39,890 bases of DNA from Nitrospina sp. (GTDB lineage Bacteria > Nitrospinota > Nitrospinia > Nitrospinales > Nitrospinaceae): assembly GCA_004357435.1 (NCBI GenBank), contig SMVS01000071.1, positions 1 to 39,890 of the forward strand. The letters run 5' to 3'. The notes beneath the pieces are model-generated. The model had not been told where the DNA came from. It saw only the letters and a list, made by a program, of their open reading frames with translations, and did no database searches. Position 1 is the stretch's first letter. Each line of letters begins with the position of its first letter. Shown here piece after piece: positions 12,662-20,567 of the stretch. A program made the translations under genes and the position numbers.

Positions 12662-13333
12662 GTGGGACAAAAAGTTCATCCTTATGGCTTTCGGTTGGGA
12701 ATCAATAAGCCGTGGAGATCCAATTGGTATGCCAAGAAGGATTATCCTGAGCTCCTGCAGGAAGACATTAAAATCCGGACATATTTGAGGAAGGCTCTGT
12801 CGCACGCTGGAGTTTCGAACCTGGAAATTGAGCGTTCCGCCAACCGCATTCGGATCAACATTCACACCGCCCGTCCGGGAATCATCATCGGCAAAAAGGG
12901 GTTGGAAGTGGATCGTTTGAAAGAGGAAATTCAGCAGATCATCGGCGGCAAGCAGGTCAACCTGAATATCAAGGAAATTCGGCGGGCGGAGTTGGACGCT
13001 TCCCTGATTGCCCAGAACATTGCGTTGCAGTTGCAAAAGCGGATTTCTTTTCGCCGCGCGATGAAGAAGGGAGTGATGTCGGCGCTGAGGTTTGGCGCCA
13101 AGGGAATCAAGATTCGTTGTTCGGGACGCCTGGGGGGTGCCGAAATTGCCCGCAGTGAGTGGTATCGCGAAGGCCGGGTGCCTCTGCACACCCTTCGCGC
13201 TGACATTGATTACGGAACGGCCGAAGGCCTGACCACGTACGGTTTGATCGGCATCAAGGTCTGGGTATACAAAGGCGAAATTTTCAATGTGCCGGGACCT
13301 GCGGTGGCAGCGGAAGAAAATGCTAAATCCTGA
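12662..13333 (+). CDS. rpsC: 30S ribosomal protein S3
   Basis: uS3, 223 aa, at the mRNA entry channel. The N-terminus GQKVHPYGFRLGINKPWRS, the KH domain with ARPGIIIGKKGLEVDRL and the C-terminal domain with KGIKIRCSGRLGGAEIARSE are all present. The start is GTG at 12662 with GGGAG at 12651-12655; no ATG would keep the universal MGQKVHP beginning. The arginine/lysine pairs that give S3 its helicase-like role at the entry are in place. Confidence 0.97.
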   Translation: MGQKVHPYGFRLGINKPWRSNWYAKKDYPELLQEDIKIRTYLRKALSHAGVSNLEIERSANRIRINIHTARPGIIIGKKGLEVDRLKEEIQQIIGGKQVNLNIKEIRRAELDASLIAQNIALQLQKRISFRRAMKKGVMSALRFGAKGIKIRCSGRLGGAEIARSEWYREGRVPLHTLRADIDYGTAEGLTTYGLIGIKVWVYKGEIFNVPGPAVAAEENAKS

Positions 13334-13377
13334 AATAAAATTAACCAGCCGCATGTTGCTGTGGGAGACCTGATCTC

Positions 13378-13785
13378 ATGTTGATGCCCAAAAAAGTCAA
13401 ATACCGGAAACGGCATAAAGGCCGTATGCGCGGCACCGCTTTTCGCGGCGGTTCCATGAATTTCGGAGAATACGGATTGCAGGCTCTCAGTTGCGGCTGG
13501 ATCACCGACCGACAAATCGAGGCCGCCCGAATTGCTATGACCCGTCATGTGAAACGCGGTGGCAAAATCTGGTTGCGTATTTTCCCGGACAAACCCATCT
13601 CCAAAAAGCCCGCGGAAACCCGGATGGGTAAAGGTAAAGGCAATCCGGAGTTCTGGGTGGCGGTGGTCAAACCTGGCCGTATCCTGTACGAAATGGCTGG
13701 GGTTCCGGAGGACGTCGCCCGCGAAGCTTTGCGGTTGGCTTCGCACAAGTTGTCCGTGGCCACGCGAGTGGTGGTCAATAAATAG
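13378..13785 (+). CDS. rplP: 50S ribosomal protein L16
   Basis: uL16, 135 aa, contacts the elbow of A-site tRNA and organises the peptidyl-transferase region. It starts MLMPKKVKYRKRHKGRMRG and contains GWITDRQIEAARIAMTRHVK and the loop TRMGKGKGNPEFWVAVVKPG. ATG start preceded by GGGAGA. It sits between rpsC and rpmC, the normal order. Confidence 0.98.
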   Translation: MLMPKKVKYRKRHKGRMRGTAFRGGSMNFGEYGLQALSCGWITDRQIEAARIAMTRHVKRGGKIWLRIFPDKPISKKPAETRMGKGKGNPEFWVAVVKPGRILYEMAGVPEDVAREALRLASHKLSVATRVVVNK

Positions 13786-13803
13786 GAAACGGAGTTAGAT
13801 TTT

Positions 13804-14037
13804 ATGAAAATGCAGGAAGTTCTGGATCTTTCGGAAAAAGAGCGCGAAGAAAAACTGAAGGATTTGCAGGAAGAATATTTTAATTTAAAGTTTCAGCTGG
13901 CCACCGGTAAAATCGAAAACCCCGGACGGCTGAAGCATATGCGCAGGGATATGGCCCGGATTAAAACTCTGGAGAACCGGAGCCAGCCAGACCCGCAGGC
14001 AACAGGCACTACTGAAGAAAAACCCGCTGGAGCTTGA
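13804..14037 (+). CDS. rpmC: 50S ribosomal protein L29
   Basis: uL29, 77 aa, a two-helix protein near the tunnel exit. The core is KLKDLQEEYFNLKFQLATGK followed by ENPGRLKHMRRDMARIKT, the classical L29 signature. The last ~18 residues (SQPDPQATGTTEEKPAGA) form a low-complexity tail beyond the ~63 aa core, a modest extension seen in some phyla. ATG start with CGGAG upstream. Confidence 0.96.
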   Translation: MKMQEVLDLSEKEREEKLKDLQEEYFNLKFQLATGKIENPGRLKHMRRDMARIKTLENRSQPDPQATGTTEEKPAGA

Positions 14038-14075
14038 TGCGGCACTAACAGATAAGAAGTCGTTCAGGAGGCATT

Positions 14076-14342
14076 TTGAGTCAGAAGATAAGTCGGAAGG
14101 TTCTTACCGGAACCATAGTCAGCAATAAAATGGACAAAACCGTGGTGGTGAAGGTGGAGCGCAAGTTTCCGCATCCCAAGTTTAAGAAAGTGGTCAAGAG
14201 AACCAAGAAATACAAATGCCACGACGAGGAAAATAAATGCCTGGTGGGTGATGTGATCACCATGGTGGAAGTGCGGCCTCTGAGTAAGGAAAAACGCTGG
14301 TCGCTGGTGAGTATATTAAGAACCAAAACTGTAGCCGGGTGA
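14076..14342 (+). CDS. rpsQ: 30S ribosomal protein S17
   Basis: uS17, 88 aa, OB-fold primary 16S-binding protein. Identified by RKVLTGTIVSNKMDKTVVVK, HPKFKKVVKRTKKYKCHDEEN and the VRPLSKEKRWSLVSIL end. The start is TTG at 14076 with a strong AGGAGG at 14066-14071, 4 nt away; the next methionine in frame (NKMDKT) is inside the conserved fold, so TTG is the only reasonable start. 38 nt after rpmC. Confidence 0.95.
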   Translation: MSQKISRKVLTGTIVSNKMDKTVVVKVERKFPHPKFKKVVKRTKKYKCHDEENKCLVGDVITMVEVRPLSKEKRWSLVSILRTKTVAG

Positions 14343-14349
14343 GGAAACC

Positions 14350-14718
14350 ATGATTCAATTGCGGACCGTATTGGAAGTCGCCGACAACTCAGGCGCGAAA
14401 AAAGTTCAGTGCATCAAAGTGCTGGGCGGCACCGGCAGGCGTTATGCCTCGGTGGGGGACATCATCGTGGTGGCGGTCAAGGAATCTGAACCGCAGAGCA
14501 CCATCAAAAAGGGCGAAGTCAGAAGAGCTGTGGTGGTGCGGACCCGCAAGGAGTTGCGCCGGGCGGATGGCAGTTATATCAAATTCGACACCAATGCCGC
14601 GGTGTTGGTGACCGATGCTAAAGAGCCCGTCGGTTCCCGCATTTTTGGTCCGGTAGCACGCGAGTTGCGAGCCAAGAAGTTTTTAAAAATCCTTTCTCTG
14701 GCTCCGGAGGTGCTGTGA
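14350..14718 (+). CDS. rplN: 50S ribosomal protein L14
   Basis: uL14, 122 aa, forms the inter-subunit bridge B8 and binds the silencing factor RsfS. It begins MIQLRTVLEVADNSGAKKVQ and contains GDIIVVAVKESEPQ and the VVRTRKELRRADGSYIKFD block, ending FLKILSLAPEVL. ATG start with GAGGAAACC in front. Its stop overlaps the rplX start (TGATG). Confidence 0.98.
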   Translation: MIQLRTVLEVADNSGAKKVQCIKVLGGTGRRYASVGDIIVVAVKESEPQSTIKKGEVRRAVVVRTRKELRRADGSYIKFDTNAAVLVTDAKEPVGSRIFGPVARELRAKKFLKILSLAPEVL

Positions 14719-15050
14719 TGAGCGCAGGCAAAGCCCATCTTAAAAAAGACGACATCGTTCAGGTGATCGCCGGCCGGGAAAAAGGTAAAAAAGGCAAAAT
14801 CCTGATGCTGTTGCCAGGCGATGAAAGAGTGAAAATCGAAAAATTGAATATGTACAAACGGCACGTCAAGCCATCGGACAAAAACCGGCAAGGCGGTATC
14901 ATGGAGCTTGAAGGCGCCATGCATTGGTCCAATGTTCTCCTGCTGTGCGACAAATGTGGCAAGGGTGTGCGCATCAAACGCAAAAAGCTGGAAGACGGAA
15001 AACGGGTCCGGGTTTGTTGCAAGTGCAACGAAGTCATTGACAAAAATTGA
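14718..15050 (+). CDS. rplX: 50S ribosomal protein L24
   Basis: uL24, 110 aa, an assembly-initiating protein at the tunnel exit. A KOW motif (KKDDIVQVIAGREKGKKGKI) is followed by GGIMELEGAMHWSNVLL, then a C-x2-C ... C-x2-C pattern (CDKCGKG, CCKCNEV) that could bind zinc. I choose ATG 14718 over the overlapping in-frame GTG at 14715, because GGAGG at 14706-14710 is then 7 nt from the start. One-base overlap with rplN. Confidence 0.95.
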   Translation: MSAGKAHLKKDDIVQVIAGREKGKKGKILMLLPGDERVKIEKLNMYKRHVKPSDKNRQGGIMELEGAMHWSNVLLLCDKCGKGVRIKRKKLEDGKRVRVCCKCNEVIDKN

Positions 15051-15074
15051 TGAAAGTTTTACGGAAAACAGGTC

Positions 15075-15614
15075 ATGTCGAATTTTAAAAAAGCGTATCA
15101 GGAAAAATTCAAGGCGCAGATCCAAAAAGAACTGGGTTTGAAAAATATGATGCAGGTGCCCCGTCTTGAGAAAATTGTGATCAACGTGGGATTGGGGGAG
15201 GCTTTGCAAAATTCCAAACTCATCGATTCCAGTGTGGATCAGTTGCGGCTCATCACCGGTCAACAGCCGGTGGTGACCAAATCGAAGCAAGCCATCTCCA
15301 ATTTTAAATTGCGCGAAGGCGTGCCGATCGGAGTGCGGGTCACCCTGCGCGGCAATCAAATGTACGAGTTTTTTGAGCGGTTTGTGGGATTTGCCCTGCC
15401 GCGGGTGAGGGATTTCAAGGGGCTCTCGTCGAAAGCCTTTGACGGACGCGGTAATTACACCGTCGGCATCCGGGAGCAACTGATATTTCCGGAAATCGAT
15501 TACGACACGATTGAAAAAATCAAGGGAATGAATGTCACGATTTGCACCTCCGCCAAAACGGATGAAGCGGGCAGGGTGTTGCTCAAGACGATGGGTTTCC
15601 CGTTCAGGAATTGA
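15075..15614 (+). CDS. rplE: 50S ribosomal protein L5
   Basis: uL5, 179 aa, binds 5S rRNA and forms the central protuberance with contacts to P-site tRNA. Typical blocks: PRLEKIVINVGLGEALQ, ITGQQPVVTKSKQAISNFKL, the G(V)PIGVRVTLRG loop and DFKGLSSKAFDGRGNYT. It ends with MNVTICTSAKTDEAGRVLLK. ATG start at 15075; the upstream Shine-Dalgarno is weak. Confidence 0.98.
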   Translation: MSNFKKAYQEKFKAQIQKELGLKNMMQVPRLEKIVINVGLGEALQNSKLIDSSVDQLRLITGQQPVVTKSKQAISNFKLREGVPIGVRVTLRGNQMYEFFERFVGFALPRVRDFKGLSSKAFDGRGNYTVGIREQLIFPEIDYDTIEKIKGMNVTICTSAKTDEAGRVLLKTMGFPFRN

Positions 15615-15639
15615 TTCTTATTTAACGCAAGGGAATTTT

Positions 15640-15825
15640 ATGGCCAAGAAATCCTTGATCGCCAAGGCGCAAAGGAAACCGAAATTCGCAGTTCGGGCGT
15701 ACAACCGTTGTGCCGTATGCGGCCGGCCGCGGGCTTTTCTCAGGAAGTTCGGGATGTGCCGAATTTGTTTTCGCACCCGGGCGCTGTTGGGGGAGGTCCC
15801 CGGAGTGACCAAGTCGAGCTGGTAG
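15640..15825 (+). CDS. rpsN: 30S ribosomal protein S14, zinc-binding type (type Z)
   Basis: uS14 of the short C+ form, 61 aa. Zinc ligands C24, C27, C40 and C43 are all present (CAVC and CRIC). Longer non-zinc S14 of enterobacteria is ~100 aa. The start is ATG at 15640 (MAKKSLIAKAQRKPKF); a longer in-frame reading upstream would run into rplE and is rejected. It lies between rplE and rpsH, the normal spc position. Confidence 0.97.
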   Translation: MAKKSLIAKAQRKPKFAVRAYNRCAVCGRPRAFLRKFGMCRICFRTRALLGEVPGVTKSSW

Positions 15826-15861
15826 GTACCGGCCCGGCTCTTTACTGGAGTGTTTTTTATT

Positions 15862-16254
15862 ATGATGACCGATCCCATAGCGGATTTTTTCACACGCATT
15901 CGAAACGCCCTGAAGGCAAAACACAGCAAGGTCGATTTTCCCAATTCCAAGATGAAAGTCCGCTTGGCGAAGATCCTCAAGGATGAGGGGTTTGTTCGGG
16001 ATTTCAAGACCGCCAAGGATAGCAAGCAGGGAGTCCTGCGAGTTTATCTGAAGTACAAGGATGGCGACCCCGCGATCCGTGGTATCAAGCGGGTCAGCAA
16101 ACCGGGTTGCCGGGTGTACGTGGCCAAGGATGCCTTGCCGAAAGTTATTAATGGATTGGGCGTGGCGATTATTTCCACCTCTTCCGGAGTTATCACCGAC
16201 GAGGGGTGTCGCCAAAAAGGAATCGGCGGCGAGGTCCTGGGTTACGTCTGGTGA
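15862..16254 (+). CDS. rpsH: 30S ribosomal protein S8
   Basis: uS8, 130 aa, binds the central domain of 16S rRNA and represses the spc operon in E. coli. The N-terminus DPIADFFTRIRNALKAKHSK and the C-terminus ISTSSGVITDEGCRQKGIGG are diagnostic. Two adjacent ATG codons (15862 and 15865) follow GGAG at 15847-15850; I use the first. An in-frame GTG at 15850 overlaps that GGAG and is unlikely. In E. coli the repressor site lies at rplE; it was not looked for in detail here. Confidence 0.95.
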   Translation: MMTDPIADFFTRIRNALKAKHSKVDFPNSKMKVRLAKILKDEGFVRDFKTAKDSKQGVLRVYLKYKDGDPAIRGIKRVSKPGCRVYVAKDALPKVINGLGVAIISTSSGVITDEGCRQKGIGGEVLGYVW

Positions 16255-16272
16255 TTAAAGAGAAAAAGGATT

Positions 16273-16824
16273 ATGTCTAGAATTGGTCGGAAACCCATCC
16301 CCATTCCTTCTGGGGTGGAGTGCAAAATTCAAGGATCCCACGTTACCATCAAGGGGCCCAAGGGGGAATTGCAACGCGATTGCCATCCCAACATGAAGAT
16401 TGAAATGGCGGAAGGGCAGGTTCTGGTGACCCGCCCCTCGGACAGTCGCACCGACCGGTCCCTGCATGGCTTGACCCGAACCCTGATCAACAACATGATG
16501 GTGGGTGTTTCAGCAGGGTACATGAAACAGCTCAATATCGTGGGAGTGGGATACAAGGTTGAATTGAAAGGCAAGAACTTGGTGATGCAACTGGGTTATT
16601 CGCATCCCATCCATTACGCCAGTCCGGACGGGATAGAGTTTGAAGTCGATTCCAAGGCCAACACGATCAAGGTCAAGGGGATCAATAAAGAAACAGTCGG
16701 ACAGACCTCGGCTGAAATCAGGAAGTTCAGGCCGCCGGAACCGTACAAGGGTAAAGGGGTGATGTATTCCGATGAACGAATTCGAAGAAAAGCGGGCAAG
16801 ACCGCCGCTGGAACCCAAGGCTAA
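16273..16824 (+). CDS. rplF: 50S ribosomal protein L6
   Basis: uL6, 183 aa, near the sarcin-ricin loop and factor-binding site. It begins MSRIGRKPIPIPSGVE and carries the two L6 repeats, the second ending in the signature PPEPYKGKGVMYSDERIRRK. ATG start with AAAGGA just upstream, 18 nt after rpsH. Confidence 0.98.
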   Translation: MSRIGRKPIPIPSGVECKIQGSHVTIKGPKGELQRDCHPNMKIEMAEGQVLVTRPSDSRTDRSLHGLTRTLINNMMVGVSAGYMKQLNIVGVGYKVELKGKNLVMQLGYSHPIHYASPDGIEFEVDSKANTIKVKGINKETVGQTSAEIRKFRPPEPYKGKGVMYSDERIRRKAGKTAAGTQG

Positions 16825-16833
16825 CAGGAATCT

Positions 16834-17199
16834 ATGAAAACTTCTATCCGACGCCACCTGCGGTTGCGCCGCAAGTTCAGCATCAAGAAAAAAATTCAGG
16901 TGCAAAGAGGCAAGTTGCGGCTGACGGTGTTCCGCAGTTCGAAGCATATTTATGCCCAGATCGTGGACGACGCACAGCGCCGAACCCTGGTCTCAGAATC
17001 GACGGCCACCCAAGCTTTTCGCGAGCAAATGCAGTACGGGGGCAATGTCAAGGCCGCCGCTTTGGTGGGTGCGCTGTTGGGTGAGAAGGCGGCGCAACAG
17101 GGGATTAAGGAAGTTGTTTGCGACCGCAATGGCTTTGCCTATGCCGGTCGGGTGAAAGCGTTGGCGGATGCGGTGCGGGCAAAGGGAGTTAAATTTTAA
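16834..17199 (+). CDS. rplR: 50S ribosomal protein L18
   Basis: uL18, 121 aa, binds 5S rRNA together with L5. RLTVFRSSKHIYAQIVDD and the conserved C-terminal VCDRNGFAYAGRVKALADAV identify it. The N-terminal ~20 residues are basic, as expected for the rRNA-binding tail. ATG start 9 nt after rplF with AGGAA upstream. Confidence 0.98.
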   Translation: MKTSIRRHLRLRRKFSIKKKIQVQRGKLRLTVFRSSKHIYAQIVDDAQRRTLVSESTATQAFREQMQYGGNVKAAALVGALLGEKAAQQGIKEVVCDRNGFAYAGRVKALADAVRAKGVKF

Positions 17200-17244
17200 T
17201 TCAACCGAGGTCGCTGGCCGGCCGGGTTTTCAGGAGACAGGGAT

Positions 17245-17748
17245 TTGCGGGAACGAACGGCAAACAAACAGGATTTTGTTGATAAGGTAGTGAAGATCAA
17301 CCGGGTTGCTAAGGTGGTGAAAGGCGGTCGGCGGTTCAGCTTCAGCGCCTTGGTGGTGGTGGGCAATCGCGAAGGCAAAGTGGGCTGGGGTTTGGGTAAA
17401 GCCAACGAAGTTCCGGAAGCCATTCGCAAAGCGTTGGAAAAAGCCAAGAAGAACCAGGTGGTGATTTCTCTGGAAGGGTCCACCATTCCTCACGAGATCG
17501 TGGGTTGTTACGGGGCCGGCCGGGTGTTGATGAAGCCGGCATCCCGAGGCACCGGTTTGATTGCCGGTGGCGCTGTGCGTGCTGTTCTGGAGGTGGCTGG
17601 GGTGAAGGATATTTTGACCAAATGCCTGCGCACCAACAACCCCCACAACGTTGTGAAAGCCACCATAAACGGTTTGTTGAATCTGCGGAATAAGGAGCAA
17701 TACCTCCAACTCAGAGGCAAAGCGCAGGAATCCAAAATTTCGGCCTGA
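17245..17748 (+). CDS. rpsE: 30S ribosomal protein S5
   Basis: uS5, 167 aa, at the mRNA entry with S3 and S4 and important for fidelity. The dsRNA-binding-like N-terminal domain (VVKINRVAKVVKGGRRFSFS) is followed by GNREGKVGWGLGKANEVPEA, and the C-terminal domain by KCLRTNNPHNVVKAT. The start is TTG at 17245, 8 nt after AGGAG (17232-17236); the first internal methionine is far inside the fold. It is followed after only 7 nt by rplO, so rpmD (L30), usual at this point, is absent. Confidence 0.95.
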   Translation: MRERTANKQDFVDKVVKINRVAKVVKGGRRFSFSALVVVGNREGKVGWGLGKANEVPEAIRKALEKAKKNQVVISLEGSTIPHEIVGCYGAGRVLMKPASRGTGLIAGGAVRAVLEVAGVKDILTKCLRTNNPHNVVKATINGLLNLRNKEQYLQLRGKAQESKISA

Positions 17749-17755
17749 AGGGATC

Positions 17756-18196
17756 ATGATTACATTATCGAATTTAAAAATTATTCCGGGATCTCGTAAA
17801 AACCCTAAACGCGTGGGGCGCGGTCATGCCGCAGGCCAGGGCAAGACCTGTGGCCGCGGTCAAAAAGGCCAGAAGAGTCGCTCTGGAGGCAACCCGCATC
17901 CCTGGTTTGAAGGCGGCCAGATGCCTTTGCAAAGACGGTTGCCGAAGCGCGGCTTCACCAATATTTTCAGAAAGACTTATGAAATTGTGAACCTGGATCA
18001 GCTGGCGCGGGTTTCTGCCGAGGGCACGATGACTCCCGAGGCGATGAAGGAAAAAGGGCTGATTCATAAAACGGGTGCGGTCAAAATTCTGGGCAACGGG
18101 GAACTGTCCAGTGCGGTGACCGTACACGCGCACAAGTTTTCCAAGTCCGCCGTAGAGAAAATCGAAAAATCTGGAGGAAAGGCAGTCGTCCTATAG
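17756..18196 (+). CDS. rplO: 50S ribosomal protein L15
   Basis: uL15, 146 aa, large-subunit assembly protein. Glycine/arginine-rich N-terminal extension: KRVGRGHAAGQGKTCGRGQK and SRSGGNPHPWFEGGQMPLQR. The C-terminal domain has KILGNGELSSAVTVHAHKFS. ATG start with AAGGGA. The stop codon TAG is directly followed by the secY ATG with no spacer, which suggests coupled translation. Confidence 0.97.
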   Translation: MITLSNLKIIPGSRKNPKRVGRGHAAGQGKTCGRGQKGQKSRSGGNPHPWFEGGQMPLQRRLPKRGFTNIFRKTYEIVNLDQLARVSAEGTMTPEAMKEKGLIHKTGAVKILGNGELSSAVTVHAHKFSKSAVEKIEKSGGKAVVL

Positions 18197-19513
18197 ATGA
18201 GTGGTGCAGAAAGTTTTGCCAATATTTTTAAAATCCCGGAGCTCAAAAAACGAGTTCTGTTCACTCTGGCCGTCTTGGCGGTGTACCGGATCGGGGCCCA
18301 CATTCCGACGCCGGGAATTGACAGCGTTGCCCTGGCTGAAATTTTTGCCCAGGTAAAAAACACCATTCTGGGGTTTTTCGACATGTTTTCCGGCGGGGCG
18401 TTGAGCCGGTTGACCATATTTGCTTTGGGCATCATGCCCTACATCAGCGCTTCGATTATTTTGCAGTTGCTGACCATTGTGTCGCCGCATTTGGCGCGGC
18501 TCAAAAAAGAAGGCGAGCAAGGTCAGAAAAAGATTACGCAGTACACCCGTTACGGCACCATTGGCATCAGCATCATTCAAAGTACCGGCATCAGCATTGG
18601 ATTGGAGGCCATGCTGAGTCCCGGCGGGGCGGCGATCGTGCCCAACCCGGGGTGGGAGTTTCGCTTGATGACGATCCTCACCCTGACGGCGGGAACTTCG
18701 TTCCTCATGTGGCTGGGTGAGCAAATCAACGAGCGCGGCATCGGCAATGGCATTTCCCTCATCATTTTTGCCGGGATCGTGGCAGGCACCCCCGCCGCGA
18801 TTTTCCAATCGATGGATTTGATGGGAACGGGCGAGCTGTCTATCCTGATAGTTCTCATGTTGTTGGTGGTGATGATGGCGGTGGTGGGAGCCATCGTGTT
18901 CACTGAGGGCGGGCAGAGACGCATCCCCATTCAATATGCCAAGCGGGTGGTGGGCAGGAAAATGTATGGTGGGCAGAGCACGCATCTGCCGCTGAAGGTG
19001 AATACGTCGGGCGTTATCCCGCCCATTTTTGCCTCCTCCATCATTATGTTTCCAGCATCCATCGCCCAGTTTGGAAGCGTTGCGTGGATGCAGACGATTG
19101 CCGCCATGCTGACTCCGGGGACTTTCGTGTACAGTCTCATTTTCGTTGGGGCGATTTTTTTCTTTTGTTACTTTTACACCGCCGTAATTTTCAACCCAAC
19201 GGATGTCGCGGATAATATGAAAAAACATGGAGGATTTGTGCCGGGGATCCGTCCCGGGGCCAAAACTTCCGAATACATCGACGAAATATTGTCCAAATTG
19301 ACTTTTTATGGAGCCATGTACCTGTCTTTTATATGTATTTTGCCAGATTTTTTGATAAGGTATCTCAACATTCCATTTTATTTCGGCGGCACGAGCTTGC
19401 TCATCGTCGTTGGAGTGTCCCTCGATACAATGCAACAGATCGAGTCCCACCTGGTAATGCGCAATTATGACGGGTTCACGAAAAAAGGGAGGATTAGAGG
19501 GCGTCGAGGCTAA
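18197..19513 (+). CDS. secY: preprotein translocase subunit SecY
   Basis: SecY, 438 aa, the pore of the Sec translocon in the inner membrane. About ten hydrophobic segments are visible, starting with RVLFTLAVLAVYRIGAHIP. Other diagnostic blocks are FDMFSGGALSRLTIFALGIM (plug region and TM2), GNGISLIIFAGIV, and the cytoplasmic loop RRIPIQYAKR. NPTDVADNMKKHGGFVPGIR is the conserved loop contacting the ribosome and SecA. The C-terminus FTKKGRIRGRRG is basic. It starts immediately after the rplO stop. Confidence 0.98.
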   Translation: MSGAESFANIFKIPELKKRVLFTLAVLAVYRIGAHIPTPGIDSVALAEIFAQVKNTILGFFDMFSGGALSRLTIFALGIMPYISASIILQLLTIVSPHLARLKKEGEQGQKKITQYTRYGTIGISIIQSTGISIGLEAMLSPGGAAIVPNPGWEFRLMTILTLTAGTSFLMWLGEQINERGIGNGISLIIFAGIVAGTPAAIFQSMDLMGTGELSILIVLMLLVVMMAVVGAIVFTEGGQRRIPIQYAKRVVGRKMYGGQSTHLPLKVNTSGVIPPIFASSIIMFPASIAQFGSVAWMQTIAAMLTPGTFVYSLIFVGAIFFFCYFYTAVIFNPTDVADNMKKHGGFVPGIRPGAKTSEYIDEILSKLTFYGAMYLSFICILPDFLIRYLNIPFYFGGTSLLIVVGVSLDTMQQIESHLVMRNYDGFTKKGRIRGRRG

Positions 19514-19516
19514 TCC

Positions 19517-20158
19517 ATGAGGTTGATATTGTTAGGTCCCCCGGGATCGGGGAAGGGGACACAGGCCAATTTGCTCCAAAGAAAGTTCAGGGTCCCCAAG
19601 ATTTCAACGGGTGATATTCTGCGGGCCGCGGTGGGCGACCAGACGGAACTGGGAGAAAAAGCCAAAGTTTTTATGGACCAGGGCCAGTTGGTTCCCGATG
19701 AGATTGTCGTGGGGTTGATCAAAGAACGAATTGACGAGGCGGATTGCGTGGATGGTTTCATTCTGGACGGATTTCCCCGCACCATCGTCCAGGCAGAAAA
19801 GCTGGACGAGACGTTGAGCGCGTTGGGTCAGGAACTGGGCACGGTGGTTGATCTGGAAGTCGACCGGCAAGAGTTGCTGGTGCGGTTGGTCGGCCGGAGC
19901 ACCTGTAAAAACTGTGGAACCATGTATCATCGCACCGCCCGGCCTCCAGAAAACCCGGGAGCGTGTAATGAATGCGGCGGCGAGCTCTACCAGCGGCCGG
20001 ATGATAATGAGGCCACGATCGTTAAACGGTTGGCAGTGTACGAAAAGGAAACCGCTCCGCTCAAAGAATTTTACCGGAAGCAGAAGAAACTGAAATCCTT
20101 GAACGGGTCGGGCTCAGTCGAGGAAATATTTTCAAGAGTTTGTGAAATGGTGTCTTGA
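19517..20158 (+). CDS. adk: adenylate kinase with zinc-type LID
   Basis: Adenylate kinase, 213 aa, converts ATP + AMP to 2 ADP. P-loop GPPGSGKGTQ near the N-terminus, AMP-binding STGDILRAAV, DGFPRT, and the LID domain with a four-cysteine site (CKNC ... CNEC) of the zinc-containing type found in Gram-positive and several other phyla, and lost in enterobacteria. It begins 3 nt after secY. The map gene, which often follows adk, is missing; infA follows after 2 nt. Confidence 0.97.
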   Translation: MRLILLGPPGSGKGTQANLLQRKFRVPKISTGDILRAAVGDQTELGEKAKVFMDQGQLVPDEIVVGLIKERIDEADCVDGFILDGFPRTIVQAEKLDETLSALGQELGTVVDLEVDRQELLVRLVGRSTCKNCGTMYHRTARPPENPGACNECGGELYQRPDDNEATIVKRLAVYEKETAPLKEFYRKQKKLKSLNGSGSVEEIFSRVCEMVS

Positions 20159-20160
20159 TC

Positions 20161-20379
20161 ATGTCCAAAGAAGAAGCGATCGAAGTTGAAGGGACGGTTC
20201 TGGAGCCCTTACCCAATGCCATGTTTCGCGTGGAGTTGGAAAATGGACATAAAGTCCTGGCACATATATCGGGAAAAATGAGATTGCATTTCATCCGGAT
20301 TTTGTCTGGAGACAAGGTGAAAGTGCAATTGTCCCCCTATGATTTGACCCGGGGGCGGATCACCTACCGGTATAAATAG
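20161..20379 (+). CDS. infA: translation initiation factor IF-1
   Basis: IF-1, 72 aa, exactly the family length, an OB-fold factor that occupies the ribosomal A site during initiation. Nearly the entire protein is conserved: EEAIEVEGTVLEPLPNAMFR, VELENGHKVLAHISGKMR, and the C-terminus SPYDLTRGRITYRYK. I choose ATG 20161 over an in-frame TTG 6 nt upstream, because it gives the standard M-x-K-E-E start. It lies 2 nt after adk. Confidence 0.97.
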   Translation: MSKEEAIEVEGTVLEPLPNAMFRVELENGHKVLAHISGKMRLHFIRILSGDKVKVQLSPYDLTRGRITYRYK

Positions 20380-20393
20380 GAGTTGAAATTGTT

Positions 20394-20507
20394 ATGAAAG
20401 TCAGATCGTCTGTAAAACCCATGTGCAAGAAATGCAAAGTCATTCGCCGGCGGGGGATCGTGCGCGTCATTTGTGAAAACCCGAAACACAAACAGCGGCA
20501 AGGGTAA
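20394..20507 (+). CDS. rpmJ: 50S ribosomal protein L36, zinc-binding form
   Basis: bL36, 37 aa, too short for many gene finders. It starts MKVRSSVKPMCKKCKVIRRR and ends CENPKHKQRQG. The zinc ligands C11, C14, C27 and H32 are all present, so this is the C+ form. TAGGAG overlapping the infA stop serves as the Shine-Dalgarno. Position between infA and rpsM is the canonical one. Confidence 0.96.
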   Translation: MKVRSSVKPMCKKCKVIRRRGIVRVICENPKHKQRQG

Positions 20508-20532
20508 ACCCCTGGGGCCGGAAACATCTCTA

Positions 20533-20550
20533 TTGGGAAAAAATTCCCAA
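20533..20550 (+). promoter_or_regulatory. perfect hairpin between rpmJ and rpsM
   Basis: TTGGGAA (20533-20539), loop AAAA, TTCCCAA (20544-20550): a perfect 7-bp stem in the 60-nt gap before rpsM. It ends 5 nt upstream of the rpsM Shine-Dalgarno AAAGGA (20556-20561). No T-run follows, so it is not an intrinsic terminator. A role in mRNA processing or alpha-operon control is possible but unproven. Confidence 0.45.
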
Positions 20551-20567
20551 GAAAGAAAGGACACATT

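Noticed and set aside
18191..19450. Minus-strand open frame opposite secY
   Set aside because: Composition is hydrophilic and repetitive, as expected from the complement of a membrane-protein gene; secY is certain.
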